From an uncultured Eubacteriales bacterium (GTDB taxonomy: Bacteria > Bacillota > Clostridia > Oscillospirales > Oscillospiraceae), in the NCBI GenBank assembly GCA_900319635.1, contig ONPF01000013.1, positions 1 to 64,000 of the forward strand: a DNA stretch of 64,000 nt, written 5' to 3'. Shown piece after piece: positions 26,778 to 34,633 of this stretch. The position numbers and the translations under genes were made by a program. How positions within the stretch are numbered: the stretch's first letter is position 1; each line of letters begins with the position of its first letter. The notes beneath the pieces are model-generated. The model was not told the DNA's origin and made no database searches. It worked only from the letters and a program-made list of their open reading frames with translations.

Positions 26778-26806
26778 ATTATACTCTTTCGGTTTCCCCT
26801 TGTCCA
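26778..26806 (-). promoter_or_regulatory. Promoter of the sugar ABC operon
   Basis: The minus strand shows TGGACA (26801-26806), 17 bp and TATAAT (26778-26783), about 90 bp before the ATG at 26687. No clear CcpA cre site was recognised. Confidence 0.8.
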
Positions 26807-26817
26807 CCGGCCAATTT

Positions 26818-26865
26818 CAAAAACGGGAAGTGATTTTCGCCAAAAAATCCCTTCCCGTTTTGTGC
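26818..26865 (-). terminator. Terminator of the galactanase operon
   Basis: On the minus strand AAAACGGGAAG and CTTCCCGTTTT pair, with a GATTTT/AAAATC extension, followed by TTTTTG. It lies between the galactanase stop (26927) and the ABC operon promoter. Confidence 0.8.
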
Positions 26866-26926
26866 AATTATCGCAAATTGACTTTTTTTGGAGGGAAAAG
26901 AGGGCTCTTTTCCCTGTTATTTCCAG

Positions 26927-28777
26927 TCAGCTCTCCGGTGTCAGCAGGGCGGAGTCGATCTTGCCCCAGGCCCCGGCGCCGGTGCCCTGGCACTTGACGC
27001 GGATGCCCACGGTGAGGCTCTGGCCCTCCCCCGGCTCAATGCCGGAGAGGACGGCGGTGTCCCAGTTGTTCCAGGTGGTGATCTCCATGGGCACGGTGGC
27101 CACGATCTCCCCGTCCAGCTTCACATAGGCGTAGATCTCCGTCTCGCCGCAGTCACCGCCCATGATGGAGATGCTGAAGCGATAGCTGCCCGGGGCGAGA
27201 TCCGTCACGGTCTGCTCCAGGAAGAAGTCCACGCTGTCCGGGTTCGGGTTCCAGAAGTGCATGTGCCAGTCTCCGTCCCGGGAGTCCGCCGTCTTCTGCT
27301 CCACGAAGAGCTCCCCGCCGCTGCCCTGGTCAATCAGCTCCCAGGGGCTCAGCTCGCCGGTCTCGAAATCGCCGTTTACCAGCAGGTTCAAAGCAGGCTC
27401 CGCCTCCTCTTCCTCCACCGGCGCGGCAACGGGCTCCGGGCGGTTCTGGTCGCCCCGCCCCTCCCGCAGAGAGGAGAAGACCAGCAGAGAATCCAGCGCC
27501 TGCCCCGCGGGATCAAAGAAGGCCTGGTTGTCCCAGGAGCTGCCGCCGTACCACTTGCCGGCGTCGTTGGGGTCGTACTCCGCCGCGAAGCTGCTGGCCC
27601 AGCCGGAGCCGTACTGCTCCCACAGGGCGCTGTTGGCCTCCCAGGAGCCGCCGGGCACAGTGATCCAGGCGCCTTCCCAGTAGCACACGCCGATGCCGCC
27701 GGGCACCAGGGCCACGGCTGCAATCACGTCCCGCACTTCGTCGGCCTGCCCCTGGGGGGAGTAGGGATAATCCCGGGCGACGCTGCTGTCGGCGTTGATG
27801 CTGTTGCCGGAGAAGTCCGTGTCCTCCGGGGTGTAGGGCCAGGAGGTCTCCATCACCATGACGTACTTGCCGTAATCCCGGTTGATCTCCGTCAGCACCT
27901 GGATCAGATTCTCCCGGGTGCCGTGCCAGAAGGGATAGTAGGAGGAACCAAACACGTCGTAATCCAGGCCGCCCTGGGCCAGAATGTCGGCAAAATAGCG
28001 GTAGTTGCCGTTATTCTGGGGCTCGGTGAAGTGCACCGCCACCAGCGCCTCGGGATAGACCTCCCGCACAGCGCGGGAGCCCGCCGCCATCAGGGGCAGG
28101 ATCTTGTCCCAGTCCGTCTCGCCGGCCATGCCGTTGTTGGTCTCGTTGCCCACCTGCACCATGCCGACGTCCACACCCCCGTCCCGCAGCAGCTGCAGGC
28201 TCTCCCGGGTGTAGTCGTAGAGGGCGGCGGTCTTGGTCTCGATATCCATTCCCTCCCAGGCCTTGGGCACCATCTGCTTGCCCGGATCCGCCCAGAAGTC
28301 GGAGTAATGGAAGTCCACGATCAGCTTCATGCCGAACTGGGTGGCCCGCTGCCCGATCTGCAGGGCGTTTTCGATGTCGCAGTTGCCGCCGCCGTAGCCG
28401 CGGCCCTGGGCGTCATAGGGCTCGTTCCAGACCCGCACGCGGATGTGGGTCACGCCGTTTTCCGCCAGGATCTGGAGCAGATCCTTCTCCTGCCCGTCGA
28501 AGTCATAGTAGCGGACGCCGCTCTGCTCCTCGGCGATCAGGGAGGAGACGTCCATGCCCAAGATGAAATCCTCGGGCAGATTTTCCACCTTCAGCACGCT
28601 CAGCTCCTCCTTCGTCTCAATGGGGGCGCTGACCGCAGGCTCCTCCTGCTGTGTCTCTTCCACAGGCTGGGGCGTCTGCTCCGCGCTCGGTTCCGCGCTC
28701 TGTTCCGCATTCTCCCCGCAGGCCGTCAGCAGCAGCGCCGCCAGAAGCAGCAGGGCGATCCAGGTTCTTCTCTTCAT
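26927..28777 (-). CDS. Endo-beta-1,4-galactanase (GH53) lipoprotein with C-terminal CBM61-like domain
   Basis: A surface-anchored arabinogalactan endo-beta-1,4-galactosidase of 616 residues that cuts type I galactan. The lipobox LLTAC sets Cys20, with a Glu/Gln/Pro linker to about residue 60. The GH53 barrel (about 72-435) has FILGMDVSSL, THIRVRVWNEPYD, FHYSDFWADP, the acid/base Glu212 in QVGNETNNG and the nucleophile Glu310 in VMETSWPYT. A second acidic linker leads to a galactan-binding CBM61-like domain (464-616, NLLVNGDFETGELSPWE). It is the last gene of a three-gene operon, next to the sugar ABC operon that probably imports its products. Confidence 0.94.
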   Translation of the reverse strand: MKRRTWIALLLLAALLLTACGENAEQSAEPSAEQTPQPVEETQQEEPAVSAPIETKEELSVLKVENLPEDFILGMDVSSLIAEEQSGVRYYDFDGQEKDLLQILAENGVTHIRVRVWNEPYDAQGRGYGGGNCDIENALQIGQRATQFGMKLIVDFHYSDFWADPGKQMVPKAWEGMDIETKTAALYDYTRESLQLLRDGGVDVGMVQVGNETNNGMAGETDWDKILPLMAAGSRAVREVYPEALVAVHFTEPQNNGNYRYFADILAQGGLDYDVFGSSYYPFWHGTRENLIQVLTEINRDYGKYVMVMETSWPYTPEDTDFSGNSINADSSVARDYPYSPQGQADEVRDVIAAVALVPGGIGVCYWEGAWITVPGGSWEANSALWEQYGSGWASSFAAEYDPNDAGKWYGGSSWDNQAFFDPAGQALDSLLVFSSLREGRGDQNRPEPVAAPVEEEEAEPALNLLVNGDFETGELSPWELIDQGSGGELFVEQKTADSRDGDWHMHFWNPNPDSVDFFLEQTVTDLAPGSYRFSISIMGGDCGETEIYAYVKLDGEIVATVPMEITTWNNWDTAVLSGIEPGEGQSLTVGIRVKCQGTGAGAWGKIDSALLTPES

Positions 28778-28789
28778 GTTCTCTCTCCT

Positions 28790-29341
28790 TTACGGCAGTT
28801 TCAGCAAATGCTCCGCCACGCGCAACGCGGCGCCGTCCCCGTCCCCCAGATGGAGGGAGGCGACATTAAAAAACAGATAGTAGTCCGTGTCCGGCGCATA
28901 GCCCAGGTAGCTCTTTGCCGCGCCTTCGCCGGTGGCGGCGTCGTAAATCTTCACGCCCAGGATCTGTCCGTCCAGCCGGTAGAGCTCCCGGTCGCCCCAG
29001 TCCCAACTTCCCTCTTCCATGGCGGCGAAGCTCGACCGGTACTCCTCCACCTCCGGGGCGCTCACCACATAGAGGTCGGCGCTCAGCAGCTCCCCGTCGT
29101 CAAACATGGCGTAGGAGAAGGGGTGCACCTTGATCATTTTGATCCCCTCCGGCCTGTCCTCCTCCAGCGCCAGGGCCAGGGCCTTGTCCTCACAGCTCTC
29201 CACGCTGGTGTAGAGCACGATCTTGTGGGCGGGCGTGGTGTTCGTCACCAGCTGGAAGATCCAGCCCCAGAACACCGCGGAGATCAGCGCCCAGAGGATC
29301 CAGCGGTGCAGCTGGGAGAAGATGTTCTTAAAGATCCGCAT
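28790..29341 (-). CDS. Membrane-anchored protein of unknown function in the galactanase operon
   Basis: A 183-residue protein with one N-terminal membrane helix (WILWALISAVFWGWIFQLV) and an extracytoplasmic domain. That domain opens HKIVLYTSVESCEDKALALA and includes ADLYVVSAPEVEEYRSSF, a strand-helix pattern reminiscent of a small substrate-binding fold. The ATG at 29341 follows GGAGG by 5 nt. Its start overlaps the upstream gene by 14 bp and it ends 12 bp before the galactanase gene, so the three are co-transcribed and probably coupled. The role is unknown. Confidence 0.82.
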   Translation of the reverse strand: MRIFKNIFSQLHRWILWALISAVFWGWIFQLVTNTTPAHKIVLYTSVESCEDKALALALEEDRPEGIKMIKVHPFSYAMFDDGELLSADLYVVSAPEVEEYRSSFAAMEEGSWDWGDRELYRLDGQILGVKIYDAATGEGAAKSYLGYAPDTDYYLFFNVASLHLGDGDGAALRVAEHLLKLP

Positions 29342-29831
29342 CGGCGCCTCCGATCCCGGCCACATAGCCGCCTGCGAGCTCCACCGTCACCTGCCTGCCG
29401 TCCCAGGGGCGCAGGGCCTTGACCCGGGTCTCGTTGACCTTCAGGCGCCGGGTCTGCTCCCCGTCCTCCAGCAGCAGGATCCGGATGCGGATGCTGTTTT
29501 TGATGCGCAGCCGCTCTTTGGTGATGCTGAGCCTGCCCCGCAGGATGTCGCCGGGGGTCTCCAGCAGATAGCGGGCGTGCTGCAGCTCGTAGCGAGCCTC
29601 CAGCAGGCCGAAGAGCCGCCGGTAGATCACGAGCCAGCCGCCCACCGTGGAGCAGACGATGGCCGCCAGCTCCATCTCTTCGGCGTTGGCGGTGTTGGTG
29701 AGGCAGGCCAGCAGGATGCAGGCCGCCAGCGTCAGTCCCGCCAGCGCCCAGATCAGCGTCCGCTCCCTTTTGATTTTTTTCTCCAGCCGGGGAAGATCCG
29801 CCGGGCTGTACAGCTTCTGTGTCGTTTCCAT
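29328..29831 (-). CDS. Two-helix membrane protein, first gene of the galactanase operon
   Basis: A 167-residue protein with a charged N-terminus (LPRLEKKIKRERT), two hydrophobic helices (about 27-46 and 53-70) and a cytoplasmic C-terminal half rich in Arg and Glu (LEARYELQHARYLLETPGDI; RIRILLLEDGEQTRRLKVNE). No family was recognised. The ATG at 29831 has no ribosome-binding site. A consensus promoter ends 6 bp before the ATG, so the mRNA may be leaderless. The longer open frame to 30095 runs through repeats and is rejected. Confidence 0.78.
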   Translation of the reverse strand: METTQKLYSPADLPRLEKKIKRERTLIWALAGLTLAACILLACLTNTANAEEMELAAIVCSTVGGWLVIYRRLFGLLEARYELQHARYLLETPGDILRGRLSITKERLRIKNSIRIRILLLEDGEQTRRLKVNETRVKALRPWDGRQVTVELAGGYVAGIGGADADL

Positions 29832-29837
29832 GGGTTT

Positions 29838-29866
29838 ATTATATCCCCGCGGATTTCCCCCGTCAA
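29838..29866 (-). promoter_or_regulatory. Near-consensus promoter abutting the start codon
   Basis: The minus strand shows TTGACG (29861-29866), a 17-bp spacer, TATAAT (29838-29843), then AAACCC and the ATG. Transcription would start at or within a base or two of the ATG. Confidence 0.75.
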
Positions 29867-31210
29867 GAAGCGAAAAATCGGCACACGGGAGGCGGGGGAG
29901 AATTGAAAATGAAGAACGAAAAGTGAAAAATGAAAAATTGAGGTGTCGCCTTCGGCGACGGATTGGAATCCGGGGCGCGGAGCGCACAGGCCGTAGGCCT
30001 GTCATTCCGAGCCAGTGCGCACATTGGCGTGGGAATCCGTACTCTTTTGGGGGACGAGAGATGCGGATTGCCACACCGCTTTTTGCCTTTGGCAAAAATG
30101 CAGACGTCGGTCACTCACTACAAGTTCTTGTCGACGAAGGAGACTTAGAACTTGTGCGTGCCTTTGGCAGGTTCGCAATGACAAGACGGGGAAACGTCCG
30201 CCTGCTGCGTAGGGGCAAGCCCCTCCCCTACGGGGGAACGTGGGTTTGCTGCGTAGGGGCCGGCGCCCTCGACGGCCCGTTTGTAAGACACGCGTCCATG
30301 TCGGCGGGCGACCGCAAGGGTCGCCCCTACGGGAAACGTCCGTCCACATCGTAGGGGCCGGCGCCCTCGACGGCCCGCTTGTCGGACACGCGTCCGCGTC
30401 GGCGGGCGATTCGTGAATCGCCCCTACGGTAAAACGTCCGTCCACATCGTAGAGGCCGGCGCCCTCGACGGCCCGCTTGTCGGACACGCGTCCGCGTCGG
30501 CGGGCGATTCGTGAATCGCCCCTACGGGAAACGTCCGTCCACATCGTAGGGGCTGGCGCCCTCGACGGCCCGCTTGTCGGACACGGGCGCAGCTCGGCGG
30601 GCGACCGCAAGGGTCGCCCCTACGGGTTGTCCCCGTTCCCTCGTCTCCTCAAATCTCAAAACTCAAAACTCCGGACGACCAATGGTCGTCCCTACGGGGA
30701 ACCTCCGTCCCCTGCATAGGGGCGGGGCTTGCCCCGCCCGTCTGTCGGACACGCCCCCGCGCCGACGGGCGATTCGTGAATCGCCCCTACGGGAAACGTC
30801 CGTCCACATCGTAGGGGCCGGCGCCCTCGACGGCCCGCTTGTCGGACACGGGCGCAGCTCGGCGGAGCGATCTGGGGATCGCTCCCTACGAAGACGGTGA
30901 CGGGCAGACAAGCCCTCCGTCGCGGCTGCGCTGCGCTTGCCGTGCCACTCCCAAGACCCCTTGCTGGGGAGGCAAGGCAAACTGGCCTCGCAATGACACG
31001 GTGGGAAACGTCTGCCTGCGCATCGCCGTACCTGACGCGGGTGACAGATATCCGGGATCAGGGGGTGTCTCTGTAATCCTGGATATCCCGGATATCTGTC
31101 ACCCTTAAGTGCAGAAACACAAAAACAGAGGGGGCGGTCTGTGTGTCCTGCGTAAGACACACAGCTCCGTCCCCTAAGTTTTCGTCCCCCGTGTTAGAGA
31201 TTGGTGTCAA
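29867..31210. repeat. 1.3-kb non-coding repeat cluster
   Basis: No credible gene is seen; open frames here have repeat-derived composition. From 30253 four units of 97-98 bp start at 30253, 30351, 30449 and 30546, and a further related unit starts at 30811. Each begins GTAGGGGCCGGCGCC or a close variant and most contain the palindrome GGGCGATTCGTGAATCGCCC or a variant of it. Bases 30060-30105 are an inverted copy of the window start. Bases 30645-30670 hold a TCTCAAAACTCAAAACT block. A 20-bp perfect inverted repeat lies at 31039-31104. Confidence 0.8.
31039..31104. repeat. 20-bp perfect inverted repeat (hairpin)
   Basis: Arms 31039-31058 and 31085-31104 are exactly complementary (GGGTGACAGATATCCGGGAT and its complement). 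The loop contains TCTCTGTAATCC, which recurs in the hairpins at 43039-43117 and 43309-43390 even though their arms differ. Confidence 0.85.
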
Positions 31211-31226
31211 TCAGAGAACCGTCTGA

Positions 31227-31781
31227 TCAGCCGACATAGTAGTGTACTTCGCCAGAGTATATAGTATAACCGCCATATGCATGTTCAATACGTAATAGCA
31301 CATCACTTCCACCATGTCCGTTTTCGGCAAATACGATTTCTAATGTATCACCGTTATATAGAATTACATTCAAGAAACAGTATCCAATGTCAATCCGGGA
31401 GTGTTCCGGTGACCGCATGTCCAACTCCGGTGACCGCATGTCAAACCAAATCGAATTATACTCAGGGTGATCAAACGGAAATGCTGTCACATACAAGACT
31501 GTGTCATCCTGGGATGATATCTCTTTCGCATGATGATTTTCAACATATTGCCAATAATCATCCGAAAGTGCTTTCGGGTCCTCTGGCACTGTAATATTGA
31601 CAGCCACTAATTTTTCAGAATTCCGATAATAAAAATACCCAGGTATAATTGATCTTATATCTTGTTTTGTCACTTGGGTATTCTCTTGTTTTTCGGCGGA
31701 ATATTGACAGCTTGATAATAGAATTGAAAACACGACAAACAGAAAGCAGAACTTTAGGTGCTGATGTGTTTTATTGCTCAT
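31227..31781 (-). CDS. Small lipoprotein (module 7 of the immunity-like array)
   Basis: A 184-residue lipoprotein with lipobox LLSSC near residue 24 and an otherwise unrecognised AT-rich-coded domain (SIIPGYFYYRNSEKLVAVNI, VLYVTAFPFDHPEYNS). A short in-frame duplication gives DMRSPELDMRSPE. The start codon overlaps the stop of a truncated upstream frame (TGATG), a hallmark of translational coupling to a lost partner. AGAGGG provides the ribosome-binding site. It resembles lipoprotein immunity factors of polymorphic toxin systems in size and context only. Confidence 0.75.
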   Translation of the reverse strand: MSNKTHQHLKFCFLFVVFSILLSSCQYSAEKQENTQVTKQDIRSIIPGYFYYRNSEKLVAVNITVPEDPKALSDDYWQYVENHHAKEISSQDDTVLYVTAFPFDHPEYNSIWFDMRSPELDMRSPEHSRIDIGYCFLNVILYNGDTLEIVFAENGHGGSDVLLRIEHAYGGYTIYSGEVHYYVG

Positions 31782-31810
31782 CAATTATCCCTCTTTCTGT
31801 AGTTCATTTT

Positions 31811-31945
31811 CACAGGGGACGGTTCTCTGTGTTCTTCGGGAGAAACCATACTCTTGTCGTGTGAAGACGGTTGGGGAGGACAAGAGCTCTGCGTTTCTTG
31901 GTTTAGCACGCGCCTCCGAACACATAGTACCGTCCCCCGTGTTCC
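31811..31945. mobile_element. MITE-like repeat element, copy 1
   Basis: It starts with GGGGACGGTTCTCTGTGTTC and ends with an inverted, slightly diverged copy (GAACACATAGTACCGTCCCC). The internal sequence has ACCATACTCTTGTCGTGTG and CTCTGCGTTTCTTGGTTTAG. No transposase is encoded. Confidence 0.75.
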
Positions 31946-31979
31946 TGGATGATTCCTTGCAACCTCGTAGGTTAATCCA

Positions 31980-32591
31980 TCATTCTAAATATTCGACGAA
32001 GAGATACCAATGTGGGATCACAGGGAAGATAGGATAGAACTCCTTTTCAATCGGTTCCCCTTCGCAATAGAAAAGCCAAATCCTGCAATAACCGATACCG
32101 TTTTCATCGCAGATAAACACGGTAAAACAGCAAGCATCGATATCGACAAGGGGATTCTCATATTGTACAAACACATAGTAGAAGAGATTCTCATCCAGAA
32201 TACTAGCTTTATCAATGATGGGGTGATCTGTGTATTTTTCTTTTAGTCGAAAGGAATTTCGATCACACAAAGACAGTGTTTTTCTGCGGACGTCATACTC
32301 ATAATAATTCGAACTGTTGCTGTATTCCATCATGACGGCAACGATTTCTTCCATTTCCTCTTGATGCCCGATCAAAAAGGCTTCCATCGCTTCCAGCTGT
32401 TCTTCTATTTTGTCTTCCTTCGGATAGGGGCTCTGTTCCGGAGGGACGCTTTCCGCCTCCGGAGGAATGCTCGTCAGGTCCGGGATAGGAACGCTTGTCG
32501 GATTCGAGCCAGCCGTTTTGCTGGAACATCCGGTAAGTAGCAATGCTACACAAATCGTAAGTAAGAGGCAAAAGAACAGGATTCTTTGCAT
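31980..32591 (-). CDS. Small lipoprotein (module 6 of the immunity-like array)
   Basis: A 203-residue lipoprotein with lipobox LLTGC, a Pro/Ser/Glu linker (residues 25-55), a helical region (EEQLEAMEAFLIGHQEEMEE) and an aromatic-rich C-terminal beta region (FYYVFVQYENPLVDIDACCF; IPHWYLFVEYLE). The ATG is preceded by AGGAGG. A short upstream frame ending GKWMNWLPTGG stops 5 bp before the start, consistent with the tail of a lost partner gene. Family not recognised. Confidence 0.75.
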   Translation of the reverse strand: MQRILFFCLLLTICVALLLTGCSSKTAGSNPTSVPIPDLTSIPPEAESVPPEQSPYPKEDKIEEQLEAMEAFLIGHQEEMEEIVAVMMEYSNSSNYYEYDVRRKTLSLCDRNSFRLKEKYTDHPIIDKASILDENLFYYVFVQYENPLVDIDACCFTVFICDENGIGYCRIWLFYCEGEPIEKEFYPIFPVIPHWYLFVEYLE

Positions 32592-32636
32592 GTATTCAAC
32601 CTCCTGTTGGTAACCAGTTCATCCATTTACCACGTG

Positions 32637-32869
32637 CACAGGGGACGGTTCTCTGTGTTCTTCGGGGGAAAACCATACTCTTGTCGTGTGAATACGGTTG
32701 GGGGACGAGATCGCAGTATACCGTGACTCAGTATGCGCTCCTATGCTCGTAGAGGACAACACATAGTACCGTCCCCTGTGATCCCTGGGTTTCAGTCCAG
32801 TAAAACGCTGGGCTTGGATTTGTGTTGCCTTTTTACCTTTTTGGACGTGAAAAACCGTCCCCTGTGTTC
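32637..32869. mobile_element. MITE-like repeat element, copy 2, with extra half-copy
   Basis: Left end GGGGACGGTTCTCTGTGTTC (32642-32661) and right end near 32765-32783 (ACATAGTACCGTCCCCTGTG). The internal part after the GGTTGGGGGACGAG segment is replaced by another sequence. A further lone CCGTCCCCTGTGTTC end lies at 32855-32869. The 302 bp between the flanking genes hold nothing else recognisable. Confidence 0.7.
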
Positions 32870-32893
32870 CTACTTCTTTGTTCTCTGTTCGAG

Positions 32894-33331
32894 CTACATG
32901 GTTCGTGGGAAGAGTGAAGCGTTTACCGAATCTGATAATTTATGTTCCCTCAAGCGAAAACTCCAATATTTGTGTCTCCACGTTTCCTTTCCACCTATAT
33001 TGGTTAAAGACATTCTGCCATTGGAAATATTCAAACCGGCCCTATTTGAGAAATCACCTGTAATGCAAACGCGCCCAATTATGTGAAACTGTCGGTGTGG
33101 GAGAAGGTTTAATCTATCAAACCATGCCGCAGTATAGAGCGGTGAATTCATTATCTCATCTATGTTAGGGGCCTTACCGCAATAGCTTATTTGCTCTGAA
33201 ACAGCAATAAAGGCATAGCCTATATCTTCTTTTACGCATAGAATGATTCCGCCATAAACTTTGTTGTTATATTTGTACCAGAATACGGTTCCAGCAGTTA
33301 AATTGATTTTAGAAAACACTTTACTCAACAC
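32894..33331 (-). CDS. Small soluble protein (module 5 of the immunity-like array)
   Basis: A 145-residue protein without a signal peptide. Its strand-rich opening (INLTAGTVFWYKYNNKVYGG) and the later FHIIGRVCITGDFSNRAGLN recall small beta-rich immunity proteins, but no family is assigned. The start is GTG (33331), seven bases after AGAGGTG. A short upstream frame (PILNLLPIEEVNKCVE) stops at 33321-33323, inside this gene, consistent with a coupled, truncated partner. It is flanked by MITE-like copies 2 and 3. Confidence 0.68.
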   Translation of the reverse strand: MLSKVFSKINLTAGTVFWYKYNNKVYGGIILCVKEDIGYAFIAVSEQISYCGKAPNIDEIMNSPLYTAAWFDRLNLLPHRQFHIIGRVCITGDFSNRAGLNISNGRMSLTNIGGKETWRHKYWSFRLREHKLSDSVNASLFPRTM

Positions 33332-33372
33332 ATTTATTCACCTCTTCAATCGGAAGCAGATTTAAGATAGGG

Positions 33373-33523
33373 GAACACAGGGGACGGTTCTCTGTGTTCT
33401 TCGGGGAAAACCATACGCTTGTCATGTAAATACGGTTGGGGGGACAAGAGCTCTGCGTTCCTTGGTTTAGCACGCACCTCCGTGGTCGGAAAGGTCAACA
33501 CACAGAACCGTCCCCTGTGTTCG
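33373..33523. mobile_element. MITE-like repeat element, copy 3
   Basis: A complete copy: GAACACAGGGGACGGTTCTC at the left and its inverted counterpart ACAGAACCGTCCCCTGTGTT at the right, about 150 bp apart. The common interior is present. Confidence 0.8.
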
Positions 33524-33528
33524 ATGAT

Positions 33529-33855
33529 TCAGGCGCTTCTGATGACGAAAACCAATATGATGCTGATAATGATCCACTTATATGTGTTCAAGGCGAGAAT
33601 GTTCATCTTGCTTTCATGCTGAATAAACGTAGGGAATCTTCTTTTCGCAAACCCTATACCAAATACATCTTCCTCAGGATTGAGCTTGTCATATAAGACC
33701 ATCCATCGGAGCAAGCTCACACCCGCGCACAAAAAAGAAGCTAAAACTATAAGAAAGCTAAACTCGCTCGGATTCTCAAAAATGCCGATCGCCAATATCA
33801 TAATCCCCGTCAACGAGCTAACAATTAGTTTTCGTGGTCCAATTTCTTTTAGCAT
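33529..33855 (-). CDS. Small membrane protein (module 4 of the immunity-like array)
   Basis: A 108-residue protein with three hydrophobic helices (about 10-28, 33-52, 88-105) and a basic central loop (KLNPEEDVFGIGFAKRRFPT). The ATG at 33855 is chosen because GGAGG lies 5 nt upstream; the reading from 33867 starts within that site. It begins 17 bp after the stop of a truncated upstream frame (33873-34030). Membrane immunity proteins of this size protect against pore-forming toxins, but that role is only inferred from context. Confidence 0.72.
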   Translation of the reverse strand: MLKEIGPRKLIVSSLTGIMILAIGIFENPSEFSFLIVLASFLCAGVSLLRWMVLYDKLNPEEDVFGIGFAKRRFPTFIQHESKMNILALNTYKWIIISIILVFVIRSA

Positions 33856-33872
33856 TATTACCTCCATTCTTG

Positions 33873-34030
33873 TTACTTTGGTTCGGAAAAAGTATGACGA
33901 ATAGTTTGAATAATATTATATATAGGATTGCGAATCAGATTTGCGCCATCACCATTTGGAATACTAAGTTGAGATTGTAATAGTGCTTTCTTTGCAGGTG
34001 ACAAAGCCCAGAAGAAGTCCATCGGAAGCA
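33873..34030 (-). pseudogene. Truncated upstream ORF tail (module 4)
   Basis: About 50 codons of open frame run from the edge of MITE-like copy 4 to a stop at 33873 (PMDFFWALSPAKKALLQSQL, ending TIRHTFSEPK). It has no own start: in frame, the sequence upstream is the repeat itself. It looks like the C-terminal end of a longer protein replaced by the repeat. Family unknown. Confidence 0.5.
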
Positions 34031-34225
34031 CAGGGGACGGTTCTCTGTGTTCTTCGGGAGAAACCATACTCTTGTCGTGTGAAGACGGTTGGGGGGACAA
34101 GAGCTCTGCGTTCCTTGGTTTAGCACGACCGTCCCCTGTGTTAGGGGGTGGGAGGCGCCGGCGTCAGCCCGCGCCTCCATGGCCTTGAATGTTGACTCAG
34201 TACCGTCCCCTTTGTGTTCCCGTGT
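34029..34225. mobile_element. MITE-like repeat element, copy 4
   Basis: The left end and standard interior reach 34127, followed directly by ACCGTCCCCTGTGTTA. A GGAGGCGCCGG/CGCGCCTCC insert and another inverted end at about 34200-34222 follow, so two copies are probably nested. Confidence 0.7.
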
Positions 34226-34232
34226 TCCTACC

Positions 34233-34631
34233 CTATTCTTCGTGCCAAACTGCAAGCACATGGCCCTCTTCACTAACGAGAAGATAAGCCACTCCCCCCT
34301 TATATTGAGATCCAGAGGGGCAGGAACCGGTGACAAGCCATACTTTATTTTCTTGATCAAAATATAGATTGAATGGCTTTTCTTTTAGCACATCATCACC
34401 GAATGTTTCCAAGAAGATTCGCTCTGCTTTTTCTAACACATCTCTCTCATCAACGATTTTTCCAACTTGTTTATCCGTCGAGAAAGAAGAAAGCTCTCTC
34501 CGATACTGATTCAGCATGAATGGCTTTACTTCTATTGAATCGGAAGCGGACTTGTGTAGTATCAATACTAGAATTGCGCATACAATGGTACAAATCGCTG
34601 CACACGAAATTATAACATTCCTTTTTTTCAT
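34233..34631 (-). CDS. NTF2-fold immunity protein-like, membrane-anchored (module 3)
   Basis: A 132-residue protein with one N-terminal membrane helix (IISCAAICTIVCAILVLIL) and a C-terminal domain matching the NTF2-fold immunity pattern: VLEKAERIFLETFGDD, then EKPFNLYF, VWLVTGSCP, and GGVAYLLVSEEGHVLAVWH. Such proteins neutralise contact-dependent or secreted toxins. Its ATG lies 2 bp after the stop of a toxin-like tail (34634-34870), so the pair fits a toxin-immunity operon whose toxin body is lost. Confident on the fold pattern, moderate on function. Confidence 0.78.
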   Translation of the reverse strand: MKKRNVIISCAAICTIVCAILVLILHKSASDSIEVKPFMLNQYRRELSSFSTDKQVGKIVDERDVLEKAERIFLETFGDDVLKEKPFNLYFDQENKVWLVTGSCPSGSQYKGGVAYLLVSEEGHVLAVWHEE

Positions 34632-34633
34632 GG

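Noticed and set aside
29867-30095. N-terminal extension of the two-helix membrane protein (to 30095)
   Set aside because: The sequence is repeat-derived and passes through the strong promoter at 29838-29866.
30253-30640. CRISPR array
   Set aside because: The 97-98-bp units are repeated throughout with no variable spacers and no cas genes.
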